Made by a program: the position numbers and the translations under genes
The notes under the pieces: generated by a model
What the model saw: the letters and a program-made list of their open reading frames with translations, nothing else
Database searches by the model: none
Told to the model about the DNA's origin: nothing
Shown here: one piece after another, positions 1 through 8,695 of the stretch
Numbering within the stretch: the stretch's first letter is position 1
Layout: each line of letters starts with the position of its first letter
Source of the DNA: Shewanella chilikensis
GTDB lineage: Bacteria; Pseudomonadota; Gammaproteobacteria; Enterobacterales; Shewanellaceae
Length of the DNA stretch: 32,158 bases
NCBI RefSeq assembly: GCF_002836945.1
Contig: NZ_NIJM01000047.1
Location: 1 to 32,158, forward strand
Reading direction: 5' to 3'

Positions 1-52
1 CTACGAACTAAAGAGTGTTGCTTAGTAGCGTGTCCTGTATTAGCGGTGCGGA

Positions 53-1432
53 TCAAACTGCATGGTCGTTCCGAACCGCCTTTTGCGCCTTGGCGATATC
101 TTCCAATACGCTGCTGGCCGGGCTGATAATCCTGCTGGCCCGTTTCTTGGTCACAACAAGAAACATCAGGATCACCCCAAAGACGCTGCCAACCAGCGCC
201 GCAAGCAGGACAAGAGACATCTCCAACATGCCATCCAAACTGACCCGGCTATGCATATAACCGGCTATTTCGGCCAGCTTATCTTTGGGAAGGGCGTCGA
301 GATAACGCAGTGGCAGTGATTGCAATAAGGCCCGGACATGCTCGTCTTTTAACAGCAAGATCAGCATTTCCATCGCCTCACCTGTGGCCTTCAAGCCATT
401 TTCACTGCGGGCACGCCATTGGGCCAGTTTGCTCTCCAGAGCATCGACATCGCCAGTCATTATCGCCTCGAGCAACAAAGAAAGACTGATATCTGCTTCC
501 TCGAGGAATGCCATCAAGCCGCTGAAATCCAGCAAATCGTCCATAACGCTGGCCGTACCCTGACGCAGCCCCTGCTTGTAAGCCAGGCCGGTCTGCAAGA
601 CTTGCTGCCAGATTTGCTGCTGGTTGAACTGCTCTCGCTGAGCCGTTAGCTCCGCCAGCTGTGCATCCACTTTTTGCCTGAAGCTGTCACTGATTTGCTG
701 AACATCCGCCTGAGCGGCCAACTGTTCGCTTTTCTTGGCCATTTCCGCTGCCGCAGTGTCCAGCGACGCCGCCAACTGACGGTAGAGGCTGGGTAACCTT
801 TGCTCTGCACTTTGGCGCTCAGCCTCATCGCCGAAGATCACTGTGGCTTCCCCGTTGGGGCAATCTTCCAGGCAGGCCCAGCCCTTGGCATTCAATACCC
901 CGCTCTTTTGCGAACCATCACTGAATTCGACTCTATAGGGCACCTTGCCTGCCGCCGTCTCCTCTTTGTCATCGTAAACCAGTTCCAACTCCAACCTGCG
1001 TCTGGCCTGAGCGAACTTGGGGCTGATTTTGGCCGTTGGCGCCGTGGTGGGCGCAATCTGAGTCAGGCTGGGATCCGGGCTGTAAACAGGTTCGATGGCC
1101 GGGGCCAGGCTGCCGGTGGATGTCTTAAAGTGAGCACTGCTGCCTGCAGAGGCAAAACGCTTTTGGATCTGATTAACGGCGTGAGGGGAAATACCTTCTT
1201 GAATGTTGGTAACCCACTCGCCTGATTGATAACGAAATAGTGGCAAGATTGGAGTATCACTGAGGATCACTCTGCTGCCATCGGCCAGTTCCCGCTTGAG
1301 CTGCTCGAGCGAGCGCCCGGACGGCGCCAAAGATACCAGCTGTTCATTGCTCAAGCTTTGCCAGTTGGCCTCAATCTGCCCGGCATCGCTGAGATGCAAC
1401 TCAGCCATGCTGACTACGCGGATTACGCCCAT
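53..1432 (-). CDS. Hypothetical membrane-anchored protein with a possible type VI secretion-type accessory domain
   Basis: I do not recognise this 459-residue protein as a named gene. Four parts can be seen. Residues 1-140 are a soluble region ending in a Pro/Ala/Thr/Ser-rich linker (about 103-140). Residues 146-205 form a small beta-rich module with the pattern PYRVEFSDGSQKSGVLNAKG followed by a Gly-rich turn and TVIFGDE; I have seen this 'polar-sequence, D/N-x-x-G, then V-x-F' pattern in accessory domains of T6SS spike-associated proteins. Residues 210-275 are Gln/Ala/Glu-rich and probably coiled coil. A single membrane helix lies near 404-427, followed by a basic KKRASR stretch, so the tail is likely cytoplasmic. 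The ATG has GGGAGA about 8 bases upstream; a second Met at residue 9 is possible. It is divergent from yheS. A function in secretion or as a structural or effector accessory is inference only. Confidence 0.75.
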   Translation of the reverse strand: MGVIRVVSMAELHLSDAGQIEANWQSLSNEQLVSLAPSGRSLEQLKRELADGSRVILSDTPILPLFRYQSGEWVTNIQEGISPHAVNQIQKRFASAGSSAHFKTSTGSLAPAIEPVYSPDPSLTQIAPTTAPTAKISPKFAQARRRLELELVYDDKEETAAGKVPYRVEFSDGSQKSGVLNAKGWACLEDCPNGEATVIFGDEAERQSAEQRLPSLYRQLAASLDTAAAEMAKKSEQLAAQADVQQISDSFRQKVDAQLAELTAQREQFNQQQIWQQVLQTGLAYKQGLRQGTASVMDDLLDFSGLMAFLEEADISLSLLLEAIMTGDVDALESKLAQWRARSENGLKATGEAMEMLILLLKDEHVRALLQSLPLRYLDALPKDKLAEIAGYMHSRVSLDGMLEMSLVLLAALVGSVFGVILMFLVVTKKRASRIISPASSVLEDIAKAQKAVRNDHAV

Positions 1433-1761
1433 CTACGACTCTCCCTGTCTGCCCCAAGGTAATTAGGTTACCCCTTGGTAAAACTCCTTGTTTCCTGTGG
1501 CGCTTTTTTGAGCGCGCCTGGATGGTACTGCAAGTTTTTACAAAAGCAGCTCAGAAATATCTGAAACTTTGGCTTTTTCCGATATTTTTCGCGTCGTTAG
1601 CCGTAAAACTATACTTTTGAGGGGAGTCTTTCATTCGAAATGATGGCCTACTTTTACCCCCAGGTGCCAGCTCACAGCAAAGTGTTGCTGCTATAGCCTG
1701 AGGCCGGGGTTCTGGGCTATCATCTGGCCCCATAAATTCAGCGTATTCCAAAGCAGTATTC
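1433..1761. other. Divergent intergenic region, 329 bp
   Basis: This region separates the minus-strand hypothetical gene from yheS and must hold both promoters. A short dyad GGTAA-ttagg-TTACC sits at 1458-1472, just upstream of the hypothetical gene's ribosome site, and could be an operator or a leader hairpin. A second small dyad CAGCAA-agtg-TTGCTG lies at 1675-1690 in the yheS leader. TATACT at 1610-1615 resembles a plus-strand -10 box but has no convincing -35. I see no gene in it. Confidence 0.4.
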
Positions 1762-3669
1762 ATGATCACCATTTCCGATGCCCAGTTGATCCGTGGCACC
1801 AAGACCTTGCTTGACGAGGCCTCATTGACTATTTATCCCGGCCACAAGGTGGGATTAGTCGGCGCCAACGGTACGGGCAAGTCCTCATTGCTGGCCCTGA
1901 TTTTAGGGCAACTACACCTGGACAAAGGCGAGATCAGCGTGCCATCCCAGTGGCGCATTGCAACTGTCGCCCAGGAAACCCCGGCGCTGGAGGTATCGGC
2001 ACTGGAATATGTGCTCGATGGCGATCGAGAGTTTCGCGAGCTCGAAACCCAGTTGGCCAAGGCTGAAGCCGAGGATAATGGCCACAGGATAGCCGAACTG
2101 CACGGCAAGCTTGATGCCGTAGGCGGCTACAGCATACGCGCCCGTGCCGGTACCCTGCTGGCAGGTCTTGGCTTTACCGAGGCCCAGCAGAGCCATCCGG
2201 TGAAGAGCTTCTCCGGCGGCTGGCGGATGCGTCTCAATCTGGCGCAGGCACTGCTGTGTCGCTCGGAATTATTGCTGCTCGATGAACCCACCAACCACCT
2301 GGATCTGGATACCATGTACTGGCTGGAGGGTTGGATTAAATCCTATCAGGGTACGCTGGTGCTGATCAGCCACGACCGTGACTTTATCGATGCCATAGTG
2401 GACGAAATCGTCCATGTGGAACACCAGAAACTCAACTTCTACAAGGGTAACTACAGCGCCTTTGAACACACTCGCGCCGAGCGTATGGCCCAGCAACAGG
2501 TGGCCTATGAGCGCCAGCAGCGAGAGCGGGCGCACATGCAGTCTTTTGTGGATCGCTTCCGTTACAAGGCCAGTAAGGCCAAACAGGCCCAAAGCCGCCT
2601 GAAGGCACTGGAAAGGATGACTGAGTTGATGCCTTCCAAGGCCGACAGCCCTTTCTATATGGAGTTTCGCGAGCCGGATGCGCTGCCCAACCCCTTGGTG
2701 AAGATGGAAGATGTGTCGGTCGGCTACGGCGACAAGGCTATTCTCAACAAGGTGCATCTCAATCTGGTACCCGGCGCCCGCATCGGTTTGCTGGGGCGCA
2801 ACGGTGCCGGTAAGTCCACCCTGATTAAGTTGCTGTCTGAGCAGCTCTCGCCCATGCGCGGCCTGTACGAGCCCAATCCCGGGCTCAATATCGGCTACTT
2901 TGCCCAGCATCAGATAGAGTTTCTGCAGCTGGATGATACCCCGCTGCAGCATCTGCAGCGCCTGGCACCCAATGCCCGCGAACAGGAGTTGAGAGACTTC
3001 CTCGGTGGTTTTGGGTTCCAGGGAGATATGGCACTGGCCCAAGTGCGTCCCTTCTCCGGTGGTGAAAAGGCCCGTCTGGTATTGGCGCTGCTGGTTTGGC
3101 AACGCCCCAATCTATTGCTGCTTGATGAGCCCACCAACCATCTGGATCTGGAGATGCGCCACGCCCTGACCGTAGCGCTGCAGGGCTTTGAAGGCGCCAT
3201 GGTGATAGTTTCCCACGACCGTCACCTGCTGAGACTCACCTGCAACGACTATTATCTGGTCGACGGCGGCGAAGTGCGGATGTTCGATGGCGATCTGGAT
3301 GACTATCACCAGTGGTTGCTGGATGCCGCCAAGGCCGCAACGGCGAGTGTGTCCCAGGTTGACGAAGCCTCACCGGCCCAGGACAAGAAGCTGCAAAAGC
3401 GCCTGGAAGCTGAATTGAGACAAAAACTATCACCACTGAAGAAACGCCAGGCCAAACTGGAAGCCGAGCAGAGCCAGGCTACCGACAGATTGGCGGAGCT
3501 GGAAAATCTGCTGGCGGATACTTCTCTCTACGAGGCCGAGCAAAAGCCCAGACTGACGGAGATCCTCGCCGAGCGCACCCAACTTTCGCAGGCGCTGGAA
3601 GAGAGTGAAATGAACTGGTTGGAACTTCAGGAAGAGATAGACACCATCGAAGCCGAGTCAGGCCTTTGA
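1762..3669 (+). CDS. yheS: ABC-F family ATPase YheS
   Basis: This is a 635-residue protein with two ABC cassettes and no membrane segments, the layout of the ABC-F ribosome-associated ATPases (EttA, Uup, YbiT, YheS). Walker A motifs are GANGTGKSS from residue 34 and GRNGAGKST from residue 345. The first signature is SGGWRMRLNLAQ (residue 151 on) and the second is SGGEKARLVLAL. Both Walker B motifs read LLLLDEPTNHLD. The interdomain linker is rich in Arg, Lys and Gln, and the C-terminal 90 residues are highly charged coiled coil. Length matches E. coli YheS (about 637), and yheT, yheU and prkB follow after an insertion, as in the E. coli order. ABC-F proteins bind the ribosomal E site and act on stalled or slow translation; the exact substrate here is not deducible. 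The ribosome site is weak. Confidence 0.93.
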   Translation: MITISDAQLIRGTKTLLDEASLTIYPGHKVGLVGANGTGKSSLLALILGQLHLDKGEISVPSQWRIATVAQETPALEVSALEYVLDGDREFRELETQLAKAEAEDNGHRIAELHGKLDAVGGYSIRARAGTLLAGLGFTEAQQSHPVKSFSGGWRMRLNLAQALLCRSELLLLDEPTNHLDLDTMYWLEGWIKSYQGTLVLISHDRDFIDAIVDEIVHVEHQKLNFYKGNYSAFEHTRAERMAQQQVAYERQQRERAHMQSFVDRFRYKASKAKQAQSRLKALERMTELMPSKADSPFYMEFREPDALPNPLVKMEDVSVGYGDKAILNKVHLNLVPGARIGLLGRNGAGKSTLIKLLSEQLSPMRGLYEPNPGLNIGYFAQHQIEFLQLDDTPLQHLQRLAPNAREQELRDFLGGFGFQGDMALAQVRPFSGGEKARLVLALLVWQRPNLLLLDEPTNHLDLEMRHALTVALQGFEGAMVIVSHDRHLLRLTCNDYYLVDGGEVRMFDGDLDDYHQWLLDAAKAATASVSQVDEASPAQDKKLQKRLEAELRQKLSPLKKRQAKLEAEQSQATDRLAELENLLADTSLYEAEQKPRLTEILAERTQLSQALEESEMNWLELQEEIDTIEAESGL

Positions 3670-3713
3670 GCCGGGGAAACCCGGGTGTTGAGATTGCAAG
3701 CAAGGAGAAAAGC

Positions 3714-4166
3714 GTGCCACATACGAGTCTGTTTACCTCTAGTCTTTGGCAGGAATGTGAAACACTTTACCCGGCGCTGGAAAGCCTGCTGATAAAACTG
3801 CAGGACGAACACGGCCTGATAGTCAACCTCTTGCTGCTGGCGCTGACTCTGGACAACAAAGGCGTTAGCCTCAACCAGGGATCATGGTCCCAGCTCCACA
3901 GCGAAGTTGAGCAGTGGGAAAGCGGCATTCTGCGCCCCTATCGGCGGCTGAGACGCTTGGCCAAACCCAACCTGGGACAAGCCGAGTACCAACAGATGTT
4001 GGATGTCGAGCTGATGATGGAACGCAGAGGGCAGCAGCTGATATTGCACAAACTCAATGGCCTGCCTCGCAGCGTCACTGAAGACAAGCAACACAATCTC
4101 AGTACCTATCTGGCACAGTTCAACCTCAGCCCTCAGCAACATCCTGCACTGCTGGCTCAGGCTTGA
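3714..4166 (+). CDS. TIGR02444 family protein, unknown function
   Basis: The 150-residue product begins (V)PHTSLFTSSLWQECETLYP and contains LLLLALTLDNKG, the pattern I associate with the TIGR02444 family of small cytoplasmic proteins of unknown function found in Shewanella, Vibrio and Pseudomonas. I place the start at GTG 3714 because AAGGAG lies at 3702-3707 with six bases of spacing. A TTG at 3666 would extend the frame by 16 residues but overlaps the yheS stop codon and has no ribosome site. The gene follows yheS by 44 bp and is probably cotranscribed with it. Its last 41 bp overlap the 3' end of the convergent GMC oxidoreductase gene. No signal peptide or membrane segment is visible. Confidence 0.8.
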   Translation: MPHTSLFTSSLWQECETLYPALESLLIKLQDEHGLIVNLLLLALTLDNKGVSLNQGSWSQLHSEVEQWESGILRPYRRLRRLAKPNLGQAEYQQMLDVELMMERRGQQLILHKLNGLPRSVTEDKQHNLSTYLAQFNLSPQQHPALLAQA

Positions 4167-5817
4167 GCCTCCGGGCCAGTAAGCTGGCGTTGCGCGCAGT
4201 CAAACCATAGATACTCAGCTGTGGATTGGCTCCCAAACTGCTGGGGAATACAGAGCCATCCATCACCGACAGATTGCTGTAGTAATGCGCCTGGCCTTCG
4301 CTGTTCACCCAGGATAACTGCCTGTCTTCCCCCATGGCGCAGCCGCCCATCACATGCGCCGAAGCCACTATGGTCTTCAGTGGCGCCAGCGGCATGTCGG
4401 CAATAACCTGTTTGGCCTCTTGCCAGGAGGACAAAATTCCGGCGCCCTCATTGATGGGCATAACCTGCTCGGCGCCTGCGGCAAACTGCAGCTCGGCCAT
4501 GCTGGCAAAGGCCCGTCTGGCGGCGGCAAACAAGGCCGGCGTCAGAGGGTAATCCAGGGCAGTGCCTTTATCTGTCAGCAATACCTGGCCACCGGGCAAT
4601 TCCGGCGAAAAGCCATCCCGGATCAGGGCTATGGTGACCTGCAGATGATTGAACCAGGACATCAGCTCGGCATGCTGTGGCCCATACCCCAGGGTTTTGG
4701 AGGCGATAAGCACAGGATGCACCGGCGGTACCTCCAGCTTATATCCTGGTTGACCAGTGGCACCATCTTGCCAAACAAACTGATCCGAATATATCGACTG
4801 CGGTGCCCCGGAGTGGGCATTGATTGCCTCCCGAAAGCGAGCGCCACTGAGCACGGTTGGGTGTAAACAGGTCTGCTTGCCGAGGCGCTGATAGGGATCT
4901 GTCATTTGTGAACGCAGCAGTAATGCCGGAGTGTGGATTGCCCCGGCCGCCACCACATAATGACGGGCGCGGATCATCAATTTGACTCCAGTGGGCTTGT
5001 TATAGCCATCGAGCGCCTCGGCTCTGAGGGCAAAAACCCGCTCACCATGATGCTCGAAGCGCTCGGCGCGAACATGGCTGTATAACTCTGCTCCGGCATT
5101 CAGGGCAGCAGGTATTGTGGTGACCAGCATGGATTGCTTGGCATTAACCGGGCAGCCCATGCCGCAGTACCCCGTGTTCCAGCAGCCCAGCACATTGCGT
5201 TTGATAACTGTGTAGTCCCAGCCAAGCTCGACACAGCCATCCCTGAGGGCCTGGTTGTTGCGGTTGGGATCTATCGGCCAACGACTGATATTGAGCCTTT
5301 GCTCCATCTTGTCGAACCAGGGGTTCAACTCGCTGCGGGACAAACCTTTAACCCCAAGGCTTTGCCAATAATCCAAGGTGGCTTTGGGGGTGCGAATCGA
5401 AGTGGTCCAGTTGACTGTGGTGGAGCCGCCGACCGACTTGCCCTGGAAAATACCTATTCCCTTATCCAGGGTCTTCATGGCCGCCGCTTGCTGGTAGAGT
5501 TCTGGATAGGCGCGGCGCTCCTCCATGACAAAGTCAGAGGATGACTTGAGCGGCCCGGCCTCCAACAGCAAGACTCTGAGCCCAGCCTGAGTCAATATTT
5601 CAGCCGCCGTGCCACCGCCGGCACCTGTGCCTATGATGACAACATCCGTCTCCAGTTCAAGATCCTCGGTCAAAGAGGCTCCATCTGTATGTTTCCAACC
5701 TGCGGCCAGCCCGGCCAAAATGGGATCAGCTATCGGCAAATGTGTCTCCAGTCGGGTATCAGAGTGCCAGTTTTGGCTTGTTATAGTTAAGTCTGTCCCA
5801 ATGCTCAGGGCAGGCAT
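4126..5817 (-). CDS. GMC family FAD-dependent oxidoreductase
   Basis: This 563-residue enzyme has the FAD dinucleotide motif VVIIGTGAGGGTAAE near residues 59-73 and the acidic end of the second strand at LLLEAG. The GMC signature follows as GKSVGGSTTVNW. A Cys-rich stretch, GCWNTGYCGMGCPVNAKQSM, is typical of the alcohol, sugar-acid and long-chain alcohol dehydrogenase branch of GMC enzymes. Near the C-terminus are SAHVMGGCAMG, SVFPSSLGANPQLS and LTARNASLLA, which form the substrate and FAD-binding cap. GMC enzymes oxidise alcohols or sugar acids; the substrate cannot be read from sequence. It has no signal peptide of its own, while the gene just upstream, overlapping by 59 bp, encodes a small Tat-signal protein. 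That is the layout of gluconate-2-dehydrogenase-like enzymes. The start at 5817 lies within the upstream gene, so translation is probably coupled. Confidence 0.87.
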   Translation of the reverse strand: MPALSIGTDLTITSQNWHSDTRLETHLPIADPILAGLAAGWKHTDGASLTEDLELETDVVIIGTGAGGGTAAEILTQAGLRVLLLEAGPLKSSSDFVMEERRAYPELYQQAAAMKTLDKGIGIFQGKSVGGSTTVNWTTSIRTPKATLDYWQSLGVKGLSRSELNPWFDKMEQRLNISRWPIDPNRNNQALRDGCVELGWDYTVIKRNVLGCWNTGYCGMGCPVNAKQSMLVTTIPAALNAGAELYSHVRAERFEHHGERVFALRAEALDGYNKPTGVKLMIRARHYVVAAGAIHTPALLLRSQMTDPYQRLGKQTCLHPTVLSGARFREAINAHSGAPQSIYSDQFVWQDGATGQPGYKLEVPPVHPVLIASKTLGYGPQHAELMSWFNHLQVTIALIRDGFSPELPGGQVLLTDKGTALDYPLTPALFAAARRAFASMAELQFAAGAEQVMPINEGAGILSSWQEAKQVIADMPLAPLKTIVASAHVMGGCAMGEDRQLSWVNSEGQAHYYSNLSVMDGSVFPSSLGANPQLSIYGLTARNASLLARRLKPEPAVQDVAEG

Positions 5818-6265
5818 AATAGCTTGCCATCAACAACTCTCTGAGACCGAGATAGGCTTGTTGCAGCAGCGCCATCCAAGAGCTGCGCCAGGATTCCAGC
5901 ATCTCGACCAATTCGTTGGGGCTGCGCAACATCAGAGGAGTCATGCTGCCGCTCAGCAAGAGTAAGCCAAAGCGGTTTTCCAGCATGTCGAGCAGCTGTT
6001 CCAGCTCCTGACGCTGGGCCTTAGGTAGCCATTTCAAAGTTTGATTGACCGCATCCAGAGTGCGATTGATGGCATCAACTCTATGCTTGCTAATCTCCGG
6101 CAATGCGCCTTCCAGCAACACAGGGATCAAGGCGCCGAGCAGAAGGTCATGGGGTTTTTCGTGCTCACTCAGGTTGGCGATCTCCTCATCCACATAAAGG
6201 CTGACACCTAACGCCAGTGCCGTTGTTCCTCCCAAAGTCCAGAGTAGAAACTGCCGTCTTTGCAT
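5759..6265 (-). CDS. Tat-signal small subunit, gluconate 2-dehydrogenase subunit 3-like
   Basis: The 168-residue protein starts MQRRQFLLWTLGGTTALALG, a twin-arginine-like leader (RRQFL followed by a hydrophobic stretch). I chose the ATG at 6265 because AGGAGG occupies 6272-6277 with six bases of spacing. A GTG at 6292 in the same frame would place extra residues before the Arg pair and has no better ribosome site. The mature part is helical, with a conserved-looking end YYACPEHWDRLNYNKP that recalls the tail of the small subunit of membrane-bound gluconate dehydrogenase. The gene overlaps the GMC gene by 59 bp. The inferred role is to bring the folded FAD subunit through the Tat system and perhaps complete the active enzyme. 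The family assignment is moderate. Confidence 0.78.
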   Translation of the reverse strand: MQRRQFLLWTLGGTTALALGVSLYVDEEIANLSEHEKPHDLLLGALIPVLLEGALPEISKHRVDAINRTLDAVNQTLKWLPKAQRQELEQLLDMLENRFGLLLLSGSMTPLMLRSPNELVEMLESWRSSWMALLQQAYLGLRELLMASYYACPEHWDRLNYNKPKLAL

Positions 6266-6311
6266 GCCTGTCCTCCTGTCATTTCCCTGCACTGGGCTGT
6301 GCTGACATCTG

Positions 6312-6320
6312 TGTTACAAT
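6312..6320 (+). promoter_or_regulatory. Candidate extended -10 promoter of yheT
   Basis: TGTTACAAT in the divergent gap before yheT matches the extended -10 form TGn-TACAAT. No good -35 is seen, as is usual for extended -10 promoters. It sits about 55 bp before the yheT start. This is a pattern match only. Confidence 0.3.
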
Positions 6321-6375
6321 TCGGCCGATAACCAATTAACCACAGCAAAGCGCCCACGGCAATAGGCCATTTTGC

Positions 6376-7365
6376 ATGCGAGATATCATGAGCAGCAGTT
6401 TTCGTCCGCCCTGGTGGGCCAGAAGCCCCCATTTTCAAACTATCATTCCCGTGCTGACCAAGGTGGCTGGGCTGCCGCTGCGGCGTGAGCGTCTGGAGCT
6501 GGAAGATGGCGACTTTATCGACCTCGACTGGCTCAAAGCGCCTATCCCGGGTAAGCCCTTGTTGGTAATACTGCACGGGCTGGAGGGCAGCGCCGACTCC
6601 CACTATATCCGCCGCCTGCTGCGCGAGTGTCAGAAGCAGGAGCTGGCAGCCGTAGTGCACCATCACAGAGGCTGCTCGGGTGAAGACAATCGCCTGGCGC
6701 GCAGTTACCACAGCGGTGATACGGCCGATATCAGCCATAGCCTGCAAACCCTGAAGCAGCGCTATCCCCATTCGCCTCTGCTGGCGGTAGGTTACAGTCT
6801 AGGCGGCAATGTACTGGCCAAGTACCAGGGAGAATTTGCAGAGAAAAGCCTGCTCAGCCGCGCCGCCGTGGTATCGGCACCGCTGGCGCTGGCATCCTGT
6901 GCCAAGCGGTTGGAGAAAGGCTTCTCCAAGGTTTATCAAAGTTATCTTATCCGCCAACTGCAGCAAAAAATGCTGCTAAAACTCGAGCGGGGCAATAGTC
7001 AGTTGCCGCTGAATGGCGAAGCCATCAAACGGCTGAACACCTTTTATGATTTTGACCATCAGGTGACGGCACCGCTGCACGGCTTCAACGGTGTCGATGA
7101 CTATTATCAAAAGGCCAGCGCCTTGCCTTTATTGGGTAAGATAGCCAAGCCGACCCTGATAATTCATGCAGCAGACGACCCTTTTATGACTGACGCCGTT
7201 ATCCCATCATTGGCACATCTGCCCGCCTGCGTCGAATATGAGCTGCATGCCAATGGCGGCCATGTGGGCTTTATCGAGGGCGGCACACCGTGGCAGCCAC
7301 GCTATTATCTGGAGCAGCGTTTGCTGCGTTATCTAACGGAGTCAACTCATGCTGATACCCTATGA
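6376..7365 (+). CDS. yheT: Alpha/beta hydrolase YheT (AB-hydrolase 4 family)
   Basis: This 329-residue cytoplasmic hydrolase matches YheT by its N-terminal SPHFQTIIPVL, the strand LLVILHGLEGSADSHYIRRL, and HHRGCSGEDNR. The nucleophile elbow is AVGYSLGGN, with Ser141. The acid is one of Asp267/Asp268 in HAADDPF, and the general base is His296 in NGGHVGF. The E. coli protein is about 340 residues and its substrate is not established; relatives are esterases or lipases. ATG 6388 is an alternative start four codons in. The last 17 bp overlap yheU, indicating translational coupling. It is followed by yheU and prkB as in E. coli; the GMC/Tat pair separates it from yheS here. Confidence 0.9.
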   Translation: MRDIMSSSFRPPWWARSPHFQTIIPVLTKVAGLPLRRERLELEDGDFIDLDWLKAPIPGKPLLVILHGLEGSADSHYIRRLLRECQKQELAAVVHHHRGCSGEDNRLARSYHSGDTADISHSLQTLKQRYPHSPLLAVGYSLGGNVLAKYQGEFAEKSLLSRAAVVSAPLALASCAKRLEKGFSKVYQSYLIRQLQQKMLLKLERGNSQLPLNGEAIKRLNTFYDFDHQVTAPLHGFNGVDDYYQKASALPLLGKIAKPTLIIHAADDPFMTDAVIPSLAHLPACVEYELHANGGHVGFIEGGTPWQPRYYLEQRLLRYLTESTHADTL

Positions 7366-7606
7366 ATCCCTGCTGCAACTGCCCAAGGAAACCCTGGATA
7401 ACCTGATTAAAGAATTCCTGCTCTCCCAGGTGGAAGACGGCAGTTTTGATGCCCTGGGTGACAAAGCGCTGGAACAGGCCATCGGCAAGTGCCGCTTGGC
7501 GCTGAAGGAAGGGCATTTACTGGTAGAATTCAGCGAAGATGACGAGTCTGTTGCCATCCGCTCCCGCGAGGAGATCATGCGCCGAACTCCACTTGCCCAT
7601 GATTGA
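7349..7606 (+). CDS. yheU: UPF0270 family protein YheU
   Basis: The 85-residue product begins MLIPYESLLQLPKETLDNLI, the hallmark of the YheU/UPF0270 family (IIPW/Y-x-x-L-x-P-E-T-L-x-N-L-I). Its function is unknown. It overlaps the end of yheT by 17 bp and has CGGAG about nine bases before its ATG. The E. coli member is about 72 residues; this one has a slightly longer tail. Confidence 0.9.
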   Translation: MLIPYESLLQLPKETLDNLIKEFLLSQVEDGSFDALGDKALEQAIGKCRLALKEGHLLVEFSEDDESVAIRSREEIMRRTPLAHD

Positions 7607-7708
7607 CCCGTCCCCCTGCATTCCTTTATAAGTAGTTAACTAAAGGTTAACGGGCCAGACAACCACAGCGTCGGCCTGCGCCCAAGTTTTTTAAAACAGG
7701 TAGGAAAA
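7607..7708 (+). promoter_or_regulatory. yheU-prkB spacer with nested inverted repeats
   Basis: Two copies of the palindrome GTTAAC (7635-7640 and 7646-7651) flank TAAAG, and CCTTTA at 7623-7628 pairs with TAAAGG at 7641-7646. The alternatives are mutually exclusive foldings, so the region could be a weak hairpin or a binding site. No T-tract follows, so I do not call a terminator. Confidence 0.25.
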
Positions 7709-8596
7709 ATGTCTGCAAAACATCCAATTATCGCAGTGACAGGTTCATCGGGTGCCGGAACCACGACTACCACAACCGCCTTCAGTCACATCTTCAGACA
7801 ACTGGGGATCAACGCGGCCATGGTGGAAGGGGATAGCTTTCACCACTATACCCGCGCCGAAATGGAAGTGATGATCCGCAAGGCCAAGGCCGAGAACCGC
7901 AACATCAGCTATTTTGGCCCGGAAGCCAATGACTTTGCCCGTCTGGAAAAGTGTTTTGCCGACTATGCCGGCACGGGACAAGGGGAAACCCGCTCCTACC
8001 TGCATACCTTCGATGAAGCCGTGCCTTACAACCAGATGCCGGGTACCTTTACTCAGTGGCGACCGCTGCCGGAAGACACGGATATGCTCTACTACGAGGG
8101 GCTGCACGGCGGTGTAGTAACCGGCGAAAGCAATGTTGCCCAGCACGTGGATCTCTTGATTGGCATGGTACCCATAGTCAACCTGGAGTGGATCCAGAAG
8201 ATTATCCGCGATACCTCTGAGCGCGGCCATACCCGTGAAAAAGTGATGGGCTCAATCGTGCGTTCGATGGACGACTATATCAATCACATGACGCCGCAAT
8301 TCTCCCGCACTCATATCAATTTTCAGCGGGTCCCTACGGTAGATACCTCCAACCCCTTCAGCGCCAAGGATATTCCCAGCCTGGACGAAAGCTTTGTGGT
8401 GATCCGCTTTCGCGGTATCAACAATGTCGACTTTCCTTACTATTTGAAGATGATCCAGGGAGCTTTTATGTCCAGGGTTAATACCCTGGTCGTGCCGGGT
8501 GGCAAGATGTCACTGGCGATGGAGCTTATTCTGACACCGCTTATCAAAGACCTGATGGATAAGCGCCAAGCCCTGCTGGAGCAGGATATTGAATAG
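7709..8596 (+). CDS. prkB: Phosphoribulokinase-type kinase PrkB
   Basis: The 295-residue protein starts MSAKHPIIAVTGSSGAGTTT, giving a P-loop GSSGAGTT at residues 12-19, and continues with the family segments VEGDSFHHY, YFGPEANDF and YEGLHGG. Phosphoribulokinase makes ribulose 1,5-bisphosphate from ribulose 5-phosphate and ATP. In enterobacteria and Shewanella, PrkB occurs without RubisCO nearby and its physiological substrate is unclear, so Calvin-cycle function should not be assumed. The ATG follows AGGTAGGAA closely. The E. coli protein is about 289 residues. The position between yheU and the crp region matches E. coli. No terminator occurs until 8777-8798. Confidence 0.92.
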   Translation: MSAKHPIIAVTGSSGAGTTTTTTAFSHIFRQLGINAAMVEGDSFHHYTRAEMEVMIRKAKAENRNISYFGPEANDFARLEKCFADYAGTGQGETRSYLHTFDEAVPYNQMPGTFTQWRPLPEDTDMLYYEGLHGGVVTGESNVAQHVDLLIGMVPIVNLEWIQKIIRDTSERGHTREKVMGSIVRSMDDYINHMTPQFSRTHINFQRVPTVDTSNPFSAKDIPSLDESFVVIRFRGINNVDFPYYLKMIQGAFMSRVNTLVVPGGKMSLAMELILTPLIKDLMDKRQALLEQDIE

Positions 8597-8695
8597 GCTG
8601 GATGCAGATAAATTTTGGCTTCAGACTCGATTAAGTTTGATTTAAGTCTAAAGGGGTAAATTACAGTCATCGGGATTTCAGGCGAAATACTGATG

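Noticed and set aside
2269..3102. Open frame of 277 codons on the minus strand inside yheS
   Set aside because: Antisense to a conserved ABC-F gene and without recognisable motifs.
7709..8596. Calvin-cycle role for PrkB
   Set aside because: No RubisCO or other Calvin genes are in the window, and PrkB occurs next to crp in non-autotrophic relatives.
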